Positions 26,932-35,535 are shown, numbered from the stretch's first letter. The stretch is 64,000 bases of DNA from Bacteroidales bacterium (GCA_017479385.1 JAFVCE010000019.1:1-64000); one strand, 5' to 3'. Notes: a model not told the origin generated them from the sequence alone. A program made the numbers and translations.

Positions 26932-26980
26932 AATATTTTTCGATTTTTTGCGTTATTATTGTGCGACAGGTTTGGTGGCC

Positions 26981-27841
26981 CTACCTCACAGGGCAGCGCT
27001 TGGGGCGCATCCAGCCAAACAAGGCGTCGAGGTTGAACGAGGCTGTGATGGTGAAGAGTTGGTACCAGTCGTCGAGCGAGTCGTCGCCGCGTTTGGTGCC
27101 AGGTGCGTTGACGTAGCCTGCAAAGGCTTCGGCGCTGCGGTCGGCCAGCCGTGCTGCCAATGCGCCGTCGGGTTGGCCCGACGAGAGGGCCGAGGAACCA
27201 ACATAGGTGGTGCTAACATCGTCGAGGTAGTCGGTCGTCGTGGCGCGAAAACCATACTCGGCCGAGAGCGAGAACCATCGGGCTACGTGGAACTTAACGC
27301 CCACGCCGAATGGGATGCACACTTGGTTGAGCGAGTAGCGCACGCGGTCGGGGTAGGCCCTGAGGTTTTGCCCCTCGGTGCCGAGGGGTTGCAGGTCGAC
27401 CCACTGCTCGTGGCCATGCTTGTCGGTGTAGTTGGTTTGGGGGTTGAAGTGGAAGGCGCCCACGCCGGCAAAGACAAAGGGGGTCCAGTGCCATTCGGTG
27501 GCCCCGTGGCCGTAGGGGACGAAGTTGAACTCGAGCCGCAGGGTGGCTTCGCCCACTGGCGAGCGGAAGTTGAGGTTGCGCAGTTCGATGGCGTCGGGGT
27601 TGCCACCCTCGATGTGGCCAGCGGCCACGGCCAGAGCGGCAGCCATACGGTTGTTGAGGCGCACGCGTAGTCCCAGGCTCGCGGCAGGGTTGGGCCGGCC
27701 AAAGAGGGATTGGTTGTTGAGGTCGCCCATGTATTGCATGAAGCCCACCGAGGCCGTGAGTTCGCTGCGGTCGAGGAAGTCTTGGCTCAGGGCAGCTATC
27801 GGCAGGAGTAGGGTGATGAGCAGTGCGAGGCGGGCCTTCAT
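26981..27841 (-). CDS. DUF6089 outer-membrane beta-barrel protein
   Basis: A 286-aa protein with signal peptide MKARLALLITLLLPIAALSQ followed by alternating amphipathic strands: LTASVGFMQYMGDLNNQSL, AAALAVAAGHIEG, PVGEATLRLEFNFVPYG, TPFVFAGVGAFHFNPQTNY, PFGVGVKFHVARWFSLSAEY and FRATTTDYLDDVS. This is the small barrel family always found next to uppS and bamA in Bacteroidetes. Its molecular role is not established; position suggests envelope biogenesis. Confidence 0.88.
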   Translation of the reverse strand: MKARLALLITLLLPIAALSQDFLDRSELTASVGFMQYMGDLNNQSLFGRPNPAASLGLRVRLNNRMAAALAVAAGHIEGGNPDAIELRNLNFRSPVGEATLRLEFNFVPYGHGATEWHWTPFVFAGVGAFHFNPQTNYTDKHGHEQWVDLQPLGTEGQNLRAYPDRVRYSLNQVCIPFGVGVKFHVARWFSLSAEYGFRATTTDYLDDVSTTYVGSSALSSGQPDGALAARLADRSAEAFAGYVNAPGTKRGDDSLDDWYQLFTITASFNLDALFGWMRPKRCPVR

Positions 27842-27856
27842 GGTGTTAATAAGTTG

Positions 27857-28927
27857 TTAATTGTTCGATGTTGATACGACCTTAACCCGACCTTGGTCCG
27901 ACCCTGGTTGGGTTTGGTTGTCGCCAAAAGTTATGGAGTGGCAGATGCTCTCGACCTGCATTATGTAGTCGCGTTTTGGGAACCGAGGGCAGTAGGCGTA
28001 GGCTGTGAGGGTGATGATGCTGTCTTGTGCCGGGTTGAGTGCGGTGTAGGCCACGTAGGGACCGCCCATGAAGTCGCCAAACAGGCGCCAGCAGCCGCGA
28101 GTTTGTAGGGCGTAGGGGGTGGTGCCGAGTGTGGTGGTTGTTGTGGTGGCTGGTGCGCGGCGTTCGGTGGCCATGTAGCTGCCATCGGCTGGGCCGGGCA
28201 CGTGGTGCCGCATAAGGGTGTCGAGGCGGTCGAGTATGGCCTCTTGGCTCAGCTGGCGCTGGCTCTGGTAGGGCTCTACGGCTATGAGTACGCCTATGCC
28301 GAAGTCTTTGGCCTCTTTGCGCACCCAGGCAAAGTCTTTGGCCTGTTTGGCCATGGCAAATTCGTCGCTAAAGGTGAGGCCGAAGCCGAACTGGCGGCGT
28401 ATGTCGGCCATAAGTGGCACGTTGCGCGTGGCGTAGAAGGCTTTTTGTATTCGGAGGTGTTCGGTGTTGTAGATTTCTTGCTCTATGCGGGGGTAGTGCT
28501 GGCGTAGCAGCCGCTCGAAGTCTTGGCGCGAGGCGACGGCAAATTCTATCCACACTTGGGGGTAGGCTTTGACGTTGTGGTGTATGTAGACTTTGTTGGG
28601 GTTGTCGGCCTTGACGTCGCAGAGCAGTATGTTGCGATGGTTTTGGAACATCTCGGTGTTTTGGAGCGACGAGGTGGGTATGTTGACCACGCTGAATTTG
28701 GGTTCGGGTTGCGGCAGGCCGTCTTGGGGCGCGCGGAAGAGCGAGTCGACCAGTGCGGTGGTGGTGCCGTTCCATAGGTCGCGGTCTACGGCCATGAGCA
28801 CTTCGAGGGTTTTGCCCGACGAGCCGCGTTTTTGCGTGTCGCCGCCCTGCTGGCGGCCACACGAGGCGATGGTGGTTGCCGCTATGGCGGCTATGGCGAT
28901 GGTGGCTATGAGGCGTTTGGTTGTCAT
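27857..28927 (-). CDS. DUF4837 lipoprotein
   Basis: A 356-aa protein. The lipoprotein signal MTTKRLIATIAIAAIAATTIASC ends in the lipidated Cys. The body contains the family segments SGKTLEVLMAVDRDLWNG, FQNHRNILLCDV and VWIEFAVASRQDFERLL. Function unknown, but it is conserved beside DUF6089 in the phylum. Oddly, the last 20 residues (QTQPGSDQGRVKVVSTSNN) are encoded by a copy of the dispersed repeat, so the C-terminus appears to have been replaced or extended by that element. Confidence 0.88.
   Translation of the reverse strand: MTTKRLIATIAIAAIAATTIASCGRQQGGDTQKRGSSGKTLEVLMAVDRDLWNGTTTALVDSLFRAPQDGLPQPEPKFSVVNIPTSSLQNTEMFQNHRNILLCDVKADNPNKVYIHHNVKAYPQVWIEFAVASRQDFERLLRQHYPRIEQEIYNTEHLRIQKAFYATRNVPLMADIRRQFGFGLTFSDEFAMAKQAKDFAWVRKEAKDFGIGVLIAVEPYQSQRQLSQEAILDRLDTLMRHHVPGPADGSYMATERRAPATTTTTTLGTTPYALQTRGCWRLFGDFMGGPYVAYTALNPAQDSIITLTAYAYCPRFPKRDYIMQVESICHSITFGDNQTQPGSDQGRVKVVSTSNN
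27864..27912 (-). repeat. Dispersed G-rich repeat, copy 7, read as protein
   Basis: On the minus strand it has GGGTTAAGGTCGTATCAACATCGAAC. It lies inside the DUF4837 frame up to the stop codon and is translated as QGRVKVVSTSNN. The core differs by one base (TCA for TTA) from copies 3, 5 and 8. Confidence 0.8.
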
Positions 28928-28943
28928 GGGTTATTGGGTTGAT

Positions 28944-29906
28944 TTATAGGTTTTTGTATTGGGCTATGGCTGTGGCTATGGGTGTTGGGCAAAAGCCGAG
29001 TTCGGCCTGGGCTTTGGCGCTCGAGTAGTGTTCGGCGGCGATGAGCAGTTCGGTGTTGGCCGACGAGAGTTGGGTGGCAATGCCGAGGCGGCGTAGCAGG
29101 TCGCCCAAGCGGCCTGCTGCCCGCACCACTCTGTTTGGCAGCGCAACGAGGCGTTGCTTGTAGTGGCCGGTGGCGGCGCAAAGGGCGTAGAATTGGCCGA
29201 GGCTGAGGTTGCTGCCAGTTAGCAGGTAGCGCTGGCCGCTGCGGCCTTGGGTGAGCGCGCTGACGGCGGCTTGGGCCACGTCGGTGGTGGCCACAAAGCT
29301 TTTGCCACCCCGTGGGGCGACCATCAGCGGTCGACGCCAGGCGGCGTCGACCATTTGGCCCGACGAGGGGCGCAGGTCGTGTGGCCCAATCATGAAGCCA
29401 GGGTTGAGCACCACGATGTGGCGGTCTTTGAGCCCTTCGGCGCCGCGCAGCAGCAGGCGCTCGCCCTGCAGTTTGCTCTGCACGTAGAGGCTGTGGCTGA
29501 ATGGGGGCTGTGGCTCGGTGTTGGCCTCGGTGCCGGGGTGGTCGGCGGTGCCGTTGCCCACGGTGTTGGCGGTGCTGATGTGGACGAGGGCGCGCAGCGG
29601 GCTCTGCATCATCAGCTGCAAAAGGGTGGCGCAGAGGTCGCGGTTGGCTGGCAGGTAGTCGTCGAGGCGAAGCAGGCCCATGTTGGTGCAGCCGGCACAG
29701 TTGATAACGGCGTCGCAGCCCGTGGCAGCCTGTTTGAGCGAGCGCAGGTCGAGGCTGGGCACCACGCAGGTGCTGAGCCCGTCGGCGCTTGGCCAATTTT
29801 GTGGTATGGCGCGCACGGCGGCGACCACCTGGTCTCCGTGGGCGAGCAGGGCGTCGATAACGTTGCGCCCCAGCATTCCGTTAGCTCCGAGCAAAAGCAC
29901 TTTCAT
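28944..29906 (-). CDS. NAD(P)-dependent epimerase/dehydratase family protein
   Basis: A 320-aa extended short-chain dehydrogenase. The nucleotide loop is VLLLGANGMLGRNVIDAL (GxxGxxG type) and the strand INCAGCTNMG follows. Then come the Ser-containing LVHISTANTVG and the active-site Tyr-x-x-x-Lys as SLYVQSKLQGERLLL (Tyr and Lys three apart). It probably acts on a nucleotide sugar or a hydroxysteroid-like substrate; the substrate is not readable. It is the first gene of the envelope block, 16 bases before DUF4837. Confidence 0.9.
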   Translation of the reverse strand: MKVLLLGANGMLGRNVIDALLAHGDQVVAAVRAIPQNWPSADGLSTCVVPSLDLRSLKQAATGCDAVINCAGCTNMGLLRLDDYLPANRDLCATLLQLMMQSPLRALVHISTANTVGNGTADHPGTEANTEPQPPFSHSLYVQSKLQGERLLLRGAEGLKDRHIVVLNPGFMIGPHDLRPSSGQMVDAAWRRPLMVAPRGGKSFVATTDVAQAAVSALTQGRSGQRYLLTGSNLSLGQFYALCAATGHYKQRLVALPNRVVRAAGRLGDLLRRLGIATQLSSANTELLIAAEHYSSAKAQAELGFCPTPIATAIAQYKNL

Positions 29907-30019
29907 ACCTCTCTTATTAACGTCGAGAGGGCGCTTTTATTGTGTGGTTCGACTTAAAAATACTTAAAAAAAACGGTCTCGGCACAATATTTTTTGTTTC
30001 TTGGCGTTAAAGGTGATAT

Positions 30020-30196
30020 ATGAAACGTCGACCCAAACTCCGATTGTTGGTGGCTCTGCTATTGCTGGCAGGGCTGGCGGCTTCGTGTAGCGACCGCGGG
30101 GTTCATATGCCCAAGCGCCGCAAGCCTCGCCATTGCGATTGCCCCACGTTCAGTATCAACGTCAGCCCTCTGTTGAGCCATGTTGTCGCGCGATGA
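30020..30196 (+). CDS. Small Cys-rich lipoprotein upstream of the SprT-like gene
   Basis: A 58-aa protein. The N-terminus MKRRPKLRLLVALLLLAGLA runs into ASC, a clear lipoprotein signal. The mature peptide is very basic (MPKRRKPRHCDCPTF) with a CDC pair. The reading frame overlaps the start of the SprT-like gene by 17 bases, and the overlap plus the lipobox argue that it is a real gene. Bacteroidetes genomes often carry a tiny lipoprotein with this K/R-rich CDCP motif. The function is not known to me. Confidence 0.7.
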   Translation: MKRRPKLRLLVALLLLAGLAASCSDRGVHMPKRRKPRHCDCPTFSINVSPLLSHVVAR

Positions 30197-30797
30197 ACTG
30201 GTTGCCGGCCTCGCCCGCTGGTTGCCGCCACAAGCTGTGGAGCGAGTGGCCGACTATATGTTGGCTCGTGGGGTGAGCCTGAGGGTGGCGCGTCCGCGCT
30301 CGTCGCGTTTGGGCGACTACCGTCAGCCCCGTCAGGGGGGTAAGAGCCACGCCATAAGTGTCGACGGTAGTTTGGGGTCAGAGTTCTTTCTTTTTGTTCT
30401 GCTACACGAGATGGCTCATCTCGAAAATGGCTTGCATCATCCTCACACTCAACCTCATGGTCATGAATGGCAGACCGAGTTCGCGCGGCTCATTGCGCAA
30501 TATGTCGATTGCTTTTCGGCCGATGTGGCACCGCTCTTGGCGCGCTACGCGTCGCGCGTGCCGCTCAATCGCACCTTGTTGGCCGAAATCGAGCGTCGGC
30601 TGCGCTGCAAAATGCCTGGCCACGAATCTGCCACAGTGCTCAACGATTTGCGTCCAGGCGAGCGGTTCGCCCTGCGCAACCGTCCGCAGGCCACGTTCTG
30701 TGCCGTCGAGCGTCGGCGCACGCGTTGGCTCTGCACCTCGTTGGCCGATGGCCGCAACTACCTTGTGGTCGGTACGGCCGAGGTGGTGTTGCTCTGA
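30180..30797 (+). CDS. SprT-like zinc metalloprotein
   Basis: A 205-aa protein. The zinc site is LLHEMAHLENGLHHPHTQPH followed by GHEWQTEFA (HExxH plus a later His). SprT-like domains process DNA-protein crosslinks (SPRTN type) or act in related repair; the bacterial role is less clear. The start overlaps the tiny lipoprotein gene by 17 bases. It stands apart from the minus-strand genes on both sides. Confidence 0.85.
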   Translation: MLSRDELVAGLARWLPPQAVERVADYMLARGVSLRVARPRSSRLGDYRQPRQGGKSHAISVDGSLGSEFFLFVLLHEMAHLENGLHHPHTQPHGHEWQTEFARLIAQYVDCFSADVAPLLARYASRVPLNRTLLAEIERRLRCKMPGHESATVLNDLRPGERFALRNRPQATFCAVERRRTRWLCTSLADGRNYLVVGTAEVVLL

Positions 30798-30828
30798 GCT
30801 GAGGGCTGGCCAATCGGGGCTTGGCAGT

Positions 30829-31053
30829 TTAGTAGGTTTTGCGTCGCAGGTTCTGGTCGGTGCCCATCACGCGGCTGCTACCGCTGACGCGATAGGTCGA
30901 TTTGACCACTTTGGGCGAGTTGGTATGGCGACGCACATACATACGTTCGCCCGATTGCGAGCGGCTGCTGCCACACGAGCTGAGGCCCATTCCGGCCATG
31001 GCGGCCAGCGCGACTATGGCTACGACGGTGGTTGTGCGGATGCTTTTTTTCAT
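30829..31053 (-). CDS. Small lipoprotein, unknown function
   Basis: A 74-aa protein with signal MKKSIRTTTVVAIVALAAMA and GMGLSSC as lipobox. The mature part is short, Ser/Arg-rich and basic (SGERMYVRRHTNSPKVVKST). It is the last gene of the efp-cyclase-Rieske-like run, 31 bases downstream of the Rieske-like gene. I recognise no family. Confidence 0.65.
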   Translation of the reverse strand: MKKSIRTTTVVAIVALAAMAGMGLSSCGSSRSQSGERMYVRRHTNSPKVVKSTYRVSGSSRVMGTDQNLRRKTY

Positions 31054-31084
31054 ATTCTTTAAATTTTTTTTGGTTTCGTGGGTT

Positions 31085-31525
31085 CTATCGGATTAAAAGT
31101 AGGTCGCCGTCGAGCTCGGCGCTGTATTGGTAAAGTGGGCACGCGGCTCCGTTGAGGGGCTGTCCGTCGATGGCGTTGAAGGTAGACTGGCAGTCGGGGC
31201 AGCGCAACACGGCCTCGCCATAGTGCAGGCTGTCGGTCGCGAAGTTGGCCTCGGTGTCGGGCAACAGGCGAGTGTCGTTGTCGTTGGGGCAGGCACACTC
31301 GAAGGCTACAAAAAGGTCGTAGCTCATGCGGGTTACATAAATGCCTTTGCGCCCACGGTTTACGGTTACCGACTGCCCTATGGTGTTGAGGACGTGCCAC
31401 TTGGGTTCGGAGAGCGCTATCACCCCGCCTTCGCCAAACACGGCTCGGCAGTTGCCTTCGCTTCGGCACGAGGCCAGCAGGGCGAGGCCTGCCACGAGTG
31501 TTGCTATGAGCCACAGTTGTTTCAT
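31085..31525 (-). CDS. Rieske-fold-like lipoprotein with an all-Cys metal site
   Basis: A 146-aa lipoprotein (signal up to LLASC20). The C-terminal half has the Rieske layout: FECACP (Cys77, Cys79), then VLRCPDCQSTFNAIDGQPLN (Cys109, Cys112) and the closing strand AACPLYQYSAELDGDLLLI. Classical Rieske proteins use C-x-H and C-x-x-H; here both His are Cys, so a four-Cys metal site (Fe-S or Zn) is predicted. Its stop overlaps the start of the cyclase-like gene by four bases (ATGA). Confidence 0.78.
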   Translation of the reverse strand: MKQLWLIATLVAGLALLASCRSEGNCRAVFGEGGVIALSEPKWHVLNTIGQSVTVNRGRKGIYVTRMSYDLFVAFECACPNDNDTRLLPDTEANFATDSLHYGEAVLRCPDCQSTFNAIDGQPLNGAACPLYQYSAELDGDLLLIR

Positions 31526-32523
31526 TGTGCGAAGTCGGAATAGATGGTTGTCATCACCACTTGGGCCACGGTGGCAAGGGTTTGCGGGTCGAGTGTGGCA
31601 AGGTCGTCGGTGGTGGTGTGCCAGTGGGCAAAGAAACTGCAGTCGGGCGAGTTCTGCACTATGTCGATGGTGGGAATGCCAGCAATCTGGTTAATGTAGA
31701 GGTGGTCGTCGAGAATGGGGTCGGTGTTGCGGTCGTCGAACACTTGTTGGTGACCGAGGGCGGCAGCCACGCGCCACACCTTGTTGGTTAGTCCGGGTGC
31801 GTAGTGACGGCTCACCTCCTCTTTGGTGAATCGGGGTTGGTGTGTACCCACCATGTCGAACAATATGCCGTAGCGAGCAGTGTAGAAGGGTGTGTGGGGC
31901 AACTGGGCCCAGTGTTGCGAACCTTTACACCAGGTGTTGTCTTCGTAGCGGTCGGCCCACTCGGGTGTGCCTTGGTCTTCGAGGTCGAAGAACACGAAGT
32001 CTACTCCCACTGCGGGTGGCATGGCGGCCATGGCGCGCGCCATCTCCATGAGCAGGGCGGTGCCCGAAGCGCCGTCGTTGGCGCCAGGCACTGGCTGGTG
32101 GTGCAGGCTGTTGTCGGGGTCGTGGTCGGCCCATAGACGGCTGTCCCAATGCGCGGCCAAGAGCACGCGCACTGGGGCCGAGGGTTTGAGCGAGGCAACG
32201 ATGTTGGTGCCTCGTGCTGTGCGCCCGTCCCAGAGGGTGGCGTTGAAGGGTTGGGCTACCACGGTGTCGCACCAACGGCTCATCTGTGCCATTATGTAGT
32301 TGGCACAGCGGTTGGCGGCGGCGCTGCCTGGGGTGCGTGGGCCGAAAGCTATCTGGGCTTCGGCGAAAGCCATGGCCGAGTCGGGGCAGAATGCTGGTGT
32401 GGCTATGGCGGCGTAGTTGGTAGTGTCGGCCGCCACGGTCGTGGTGCTACCACGGTGGTGGCAGGCTGCCGCGAGCAACGACGCCATGAGGCAACTAACT
32501 ACTATGACCAGACTTTTTTTCAC
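31522..32523 (-). CDS. M28-family glutaminyl cyclase-like lipoprotein
   Basis: A 333-aa protein. The signal MKKSLVIVVSCLMASLLAAAC makes it a lipoprotein. The M28/Q-cyclase fold shows VLLAAHWDSR, PGANDGASG (Asp150, zinc), FFDLEDQGTP (about 179-187) and a late FAHWHTTTDD (His302). Bacterial glutaminyl cyclases of Bacteroidetes convert N-terminal Gln of exported proteins to pyroglutamate. An aminopeptidase activity is the alternative. It sits between efp and the Rieske-like lipoprotein and overlaps the latter by ATGA. Confidence 0.87.
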   Translation of the reverse strand: MKKSLVIVVSCLMASLLAAACHHRGSTTTVAADTTNYAAIATPAFCPDSAMAFAEAQIAFGPRTPGSAAANRCANYIMAQMSRWCDTVVAQPFNATLWDGRTARGTNIVASLKPSAPVRVLLAAHWDSRLWADHDPDNSLHHQPVPGANDGASGTALLMEMARAMAAMPPAVGVDFVFFDLEDQGTPEWADRYEDNTWCKGSQHWAQLPHTPFYTARYGILFDMVGTHQPRFTKEEVSRHYAPGLTNKVWRVAAALGHQQVFDDRNTDPILDDHLYINQIAGIPTIDIVQNSPDCSFFAHWHTTTDDLATLDPQTLATVAQVVMTTIYSDFAQ

Positions 32524-32553
32524 GCTTGGGGGGGGGATGATGGTTCGTCGTTT

Positions 32554-33117
32554 TTATTTCACGCGTTCGGCATACTCGCAGGTACGGGTGTCGACTTTGA
32601 TGCGTTCGCCTTCTTTGATAAAGAGGGGCACGCGCACTTGCACGCCGGGTTCGACTGTGGCGTCTTTCATGGCGTTGGTGGCGGTGTTGCCGGCAAAGCC
32701 GGGTTCGGTGTAGGTCACCACGGTCTCGATGAAGGGGGGCAACTCGCACAGCAGCGGGGTCTCGGTGTCGGCCTGGACGGTGATTTCAACATACTGGCCG
32801 TCTTTGAGGAATTGGGGGGCGTTGATTATGGTTTCGGGAATATAGATTTGCTCGTAGGTCTCGGTGTGCATAAAGACGTGCATATCGCCCTCTTTGTAGA
32901 GGTAGGTGTAGGGGCGGCGCTCAACACGCACGATGTCGATTTTGGCACCGCTGGGGAAGGTGTTCTCAAGTATGCGGCCGGTCTTGACACTGCGCATCTT
33001 GGTGCGGACAAAGGCGGCTCCCTTGCCAGGTTTGACGTGGAGGAATTCGACGATGGTGTAGATGTCGTTGTTGAAATTGATGCAAAGTCCGTTTTTGATG
33101 TCGGTGGTTGTTGCCAT
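32554..33117 (-). CDS. efp: Elongation factor P
   Basis: The protein is 187 aa, the standard length. The N-terminal KOW-like domain opens [20 protein letters not shown] with the tip loop [20 protein letters not shown], whose Lys is the usual modification position. Two OB domains follow, ending [20 protein letters not shown]. It relieves ribosome stalling at poly-Pro. It is the first gene of the run leading to the cyclase-like lipoprotein. Confidence 0.97.
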   Translation of the reverse strand: MATTTDIKNGLCINFNNDIYTIVEFLHVKPGKGAAFVRTKMRSVKTGRILENTFPSGAKIDIVRVERRPYTYLYKEGDMHVFMHTETYEQIYIPETIINAPQFLKDGQYVEITVQADTETPLLCELPPFIETVVTYTEPGFAGNTATNAMKDATVEPGVQVRVPLFIKEGERIKVDTRTCEYAERVK

Positions 33118-33172
33118 AGGGATGATGAATTTTTATTTTTTGTAATATTACTTGCGGTTGATTTGCGTTTTT

Positions 33173-33442
33173 TTATTTGCTTTGGGCGTTTTGGTGCTTC
33201 TTTTTCTCTTCGGCCAAGAGTTGGGTCAGGCGTCGGAGGTCGGCCTGCAGTTGGTCGTTTTCTTCCTCGCAGGCGCGAAAGCGGGTGCGCTCCATCATGA
33301 GGCGCATGAACACGGCTAATATCAAGATAATGAGCACAATGGATACGCCCTGCGATTTGAGCCAGAAGTATACAACGGTGGCTGCGACCAGCAAGATGTA
33401 GGAGGCCCATTCGTAGATTTTTAGTGCAGTTTTGTGACTCAT
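33173..33442 (-). CDS. Small two-helix membrane protein with a coiled-coil tail
   Basis: An 89-aa protein. Two hydrophobic helices (YILLVAATVVYFWLKS and VSIVLIILILAVFMRLM) precede a cytoplasmic or periplasmic coiled coil (EEENDQLQADLRRLTQLLAE). No enzyme motif. A -7 box TATATTTG at 33465-33472 (minus strand) lies 22 bases upstream. The layout resembles small divisome-like membrane proteins, but I do not assign it. Confidence 0.7.
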   Translation of the reverse strand: MSHKTALKIYEWASYILLVAATVVYFWLKSQGVSIVLIILILAVFMRLMMERTRFRACEEENDQLQADLRRLTQLLAEEKKKHQNAQSK

Positions 33443-33464
33443 AATTGCGCAGTATTTGAAATTG

Positions 33465-33472
33465 CAAATATA
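33465..33472 (-). promoter_or_regulatory. -7 box of the small membrane protein gene
   Basis: TATATTTG fits TAnnTTTG on the minus strand, 22 bases before the start codon at 33442. Confidence 0.4.
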
Positions 33473-33599
33473 CGCAATTTTTTTTAATTATGAGAAAAAA
33501 ACGCTTTTTTGTTTCTTAACCCATAGCGGTCGTCAGGGTTGGTGTGGGCCATCATACGTAACATTTTTTTTCGTCAAAATGGCCAGGTAGGGTTTATTG

Positions 33600-33637
33600 C
33601 GTAGAGTGCGGGCCGCCGTGGAGGCCCGCACTCTACG
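33600..33637 (-). terminator. Perfect 15-bp hairpin downstream of a T9SS cargo gene
   Basis: CGTAGAGTGCGGGCC pairs with GGCCCGCACTCTACG around GCCGTGGA, 20 bases past the stop at 33658. No U-run; it belongs to the same class of strong GC hairpins seen at 7881 and 11733. Confidence 0.65.
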
Positions 33638-33657
33638 CCGTTTAATAACCCGTTCAA

Positions 33658-34938
33658 CTACCTAACAATCAATTTCTTGGTTGTGGAACCAGCAATGGTT
33701 ACTATCCTCACTATGTAGGAACCTTCTGGTAAGTGCGAGGTGTCTATGGTGGCAGTGAGGCCCGAGGCCTTGGTGCTGCAAATCAGGCGGCCATCGGTGC
33801 TGTAGAGTTCGACCGCAGCGAGGTGGAACGACGAGACCACAGCCGCCCCGTTGGCGGCTGAGCACACGTTGGGAACGACGCTCGTAAACTGGTCGAGCAG
33901 TTTGGGCGAGGCAATGTAGGTGTGGGTGGTATCGCCAGCAGCTGTGGTGTCGCCCGTGGCTGTAGTGTCGGGGTGATAGAAGGCGCTGCTGTCCCAAGTG
34001 TCGTCCCAAGTGTGGTGGTAGCAGTAGGGTCTGTTCACAGTGTCGCGTTCTGGGTCGCGGGTCAGTATGGGGTAAACCATCTGCAATATGTTATACGGAG
34101 TGTTCCGGTAGTTGGTGCTATCCATACTAATAAAATGTGCATACGCTATTGGGTCAACCAAATAGTGGCGAGAGGGGTGCCAGCCGCGTATTGGGTTATA
34201 TGTTGTTGTGGTGGTGTATGCAGTGTCGCAAAGATAGGCGGCGGTGTAGTGTCGCAGGAGCTGTGGCTCAAGGATGTTAGTACACCATTCAGGCATAGGC
34301 GTGTATACACAGAGGTAGAACGAGTCGGTCACCACTTCGGCATAGTCAAAATACGATTCGTAGAAAGGCAGCCTCACAATTGTGTCGTAGAAACGCTTGG
34401 GGTAAAGATATTCGGAAGTAGCGTTGGGGTCGGGGGTGACGGTCTGTGCGTAGTATGTGATTGGAGGTAATAAGCCTGATGGGAGATTGAAGGTGAATGG
34501 GGCGAAGTTTATGGGGTGTTCTGGTGGGAGATTGGTTTGGGGTTTGAATAGTCCTATGTGGAGTGTGTCTGCCATATCCTCGGTCCGCATGGTGTTGGTA
34601 TATCTGTATTTTCCACTAATGTTGAGGATGTCGGGCGGAATCATTGCTGCAGCCAACCCATAAATGATAATGGTGTCGTCAGTAAATCTTTTTTCACGGA
34701 GGGCGATGTCGGTATAAACATAATTCATCTCTCCGAGCCTGATGTTGTATTCTCCGATAGAGTCGCAGATTATTCCAGACCCTACGTGAGAGCAGCGCGA
34801 TACAGAGTCGATAAAGCTCGAGTCGATGTTGGTATAATATTCTGGTCCTAAAATGTTTATGGGCTTGAGGTCGCGTTGTTGTGCAACAGCGCAAGTTGCT
34901 AAAAACAGCATTATTGCTGAGAAAATAATCTTTTTCAT
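33658..34938 (-). CDS. T9SS type A sorting domain-containing protein
   Basis: A 426-aa protein. Signal peptide MKKIIFSAIMLFLATCAVAQ. The body (about 20-340) is Tyr/Pro/Thr-rich and more AT-rich than the neighbourhood, with an internal short repeat of DTTATGDTTAAGDTTHTY. The last about 75 residues form the sorting domain, with AAVELYSTDGRLICSTKASG and LPEGSYIVRIVTIAGSTTKK, and end LIVR. It is exported by the type IX system and attached or released at the surface. No enzyme motif was seen. Confidence 0.85.
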   Translation of the reverse strand: MKKIIFSAIMLFLATCAVAQQRDLKPINILGPEYYTNIDSSFIDSVSRCSHVGSGIICDSIGEYNIRLGEMNYVYTDIALREKRFTDDTIIIYGLAAAMIPPDILNISGKYRYTNTMRTEDMADTLHIGLFKPQTNLPPEHPINFAPFTFNLPSGLLPPITYYAQTVTPDPNATSEYLYPKRFYDTIVRLPFYESYFDYAEVVTDSFYLCVYTPMPEWCTNILEPQLLRHYTAAYLCDTAYTTTTTYNPIRGWHPSRHYLVDPIAYAHFISMDSTNYRNTPYNILQMVYPILTRDPERDTVNRPYCYHHTWDDTWDSSAFYHPDTTATGDTTAAGDTTHTYIASPKLLDQFTSVVPNVCSAANGAAVVSSFHLAAVELYSTDGRLICSTKASGLTATIDTSHLPEGSYIVRIVTIAGSTTKKLIVR

Positions 34939-34955
34939 TGCTATTTAATTTAATA

Positions 34956-35219
34956 TTAGTGACATATGTTTATTATCGAGTAGGGTGTAGTGATTTGAAA
35001 ATCTATTGTCGAAGGGAGGGGTGCTATCTCCCACTGATATGGAAAATAGGTAACTTGGTCGTTAAAATTATTCGAAATTATGGTGGAGTATATTATTGGT
35101 ACACAGGTGCTTATGTTTAAATTAGCATCGCCTCTAAATGTGGTGTAAGTGGGGGGCGCAGCAAAATTAAAGGATGTAATAATGTGGTGATTTGTTTTGG
35201 GGAGATTTCTTGTATGCAT
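34956..35219 (-). CDS. Doubtful small ORF upstream of a T9SS cargo gene
   Basis: An 87-residue frame (opening MHTRNLPKTNHHIITSFNFA) without signal peptide or recognisable domain. It ends 17 bases before the T9SS cargo start. Its Thr/Ile/Tyr-rich composition resembles the cargo protein, so it could be a decayed relative. More likely non-coding leader. Confidence 0.2.
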   Translation of the reverse strand: MHTRNLPKTNHHIITSFNFAAPPTYTTFRGDANLNISTCVPIIYSTIISNNFNDQVTYFPYQWEIAPLPSTIDFQITTPYSIINICH

Positions 35220-35494
35220 ACTGCAAAAATTGGTTTTGAATGTGTTTTTTTCATGATTTATTATTTTTTATAGTGCTCTGTTTTCTGGGTTAAGTGTCTG
35301 GTATTCAGCGGTGTGGCAGCTATATGTGCGACAGTAGTGGAGTGGTTGCAACACTGCAAATATACATATTTTTTTGATATTGATGTCTTTTTTTTCATAT
35401 TTTTTGCGCATGGTCAGCTTGCATGGTGGTCGATTGAGGACTGTGTTGTATCTTTGAAACGCAACTAAAAGAAGTGGCCGTCTTTTTTATTTAT

Positions 35495-35535
35495 AATAAA
35501 AAAGTGCCACCTTGCTATGTGTTAGTAAGGTGGCA
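35495..35535 (-). terminator. Terminator of the lipid kinase gene
   Basis: On the minus strand TGCCACCTT pairs with AAGGTGGCA around a 13-base loop and is followed by CTTTTTTATTATAAATAAAAAA. It lies about 30 bases past the kinase stop. Confidence 0.75.
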
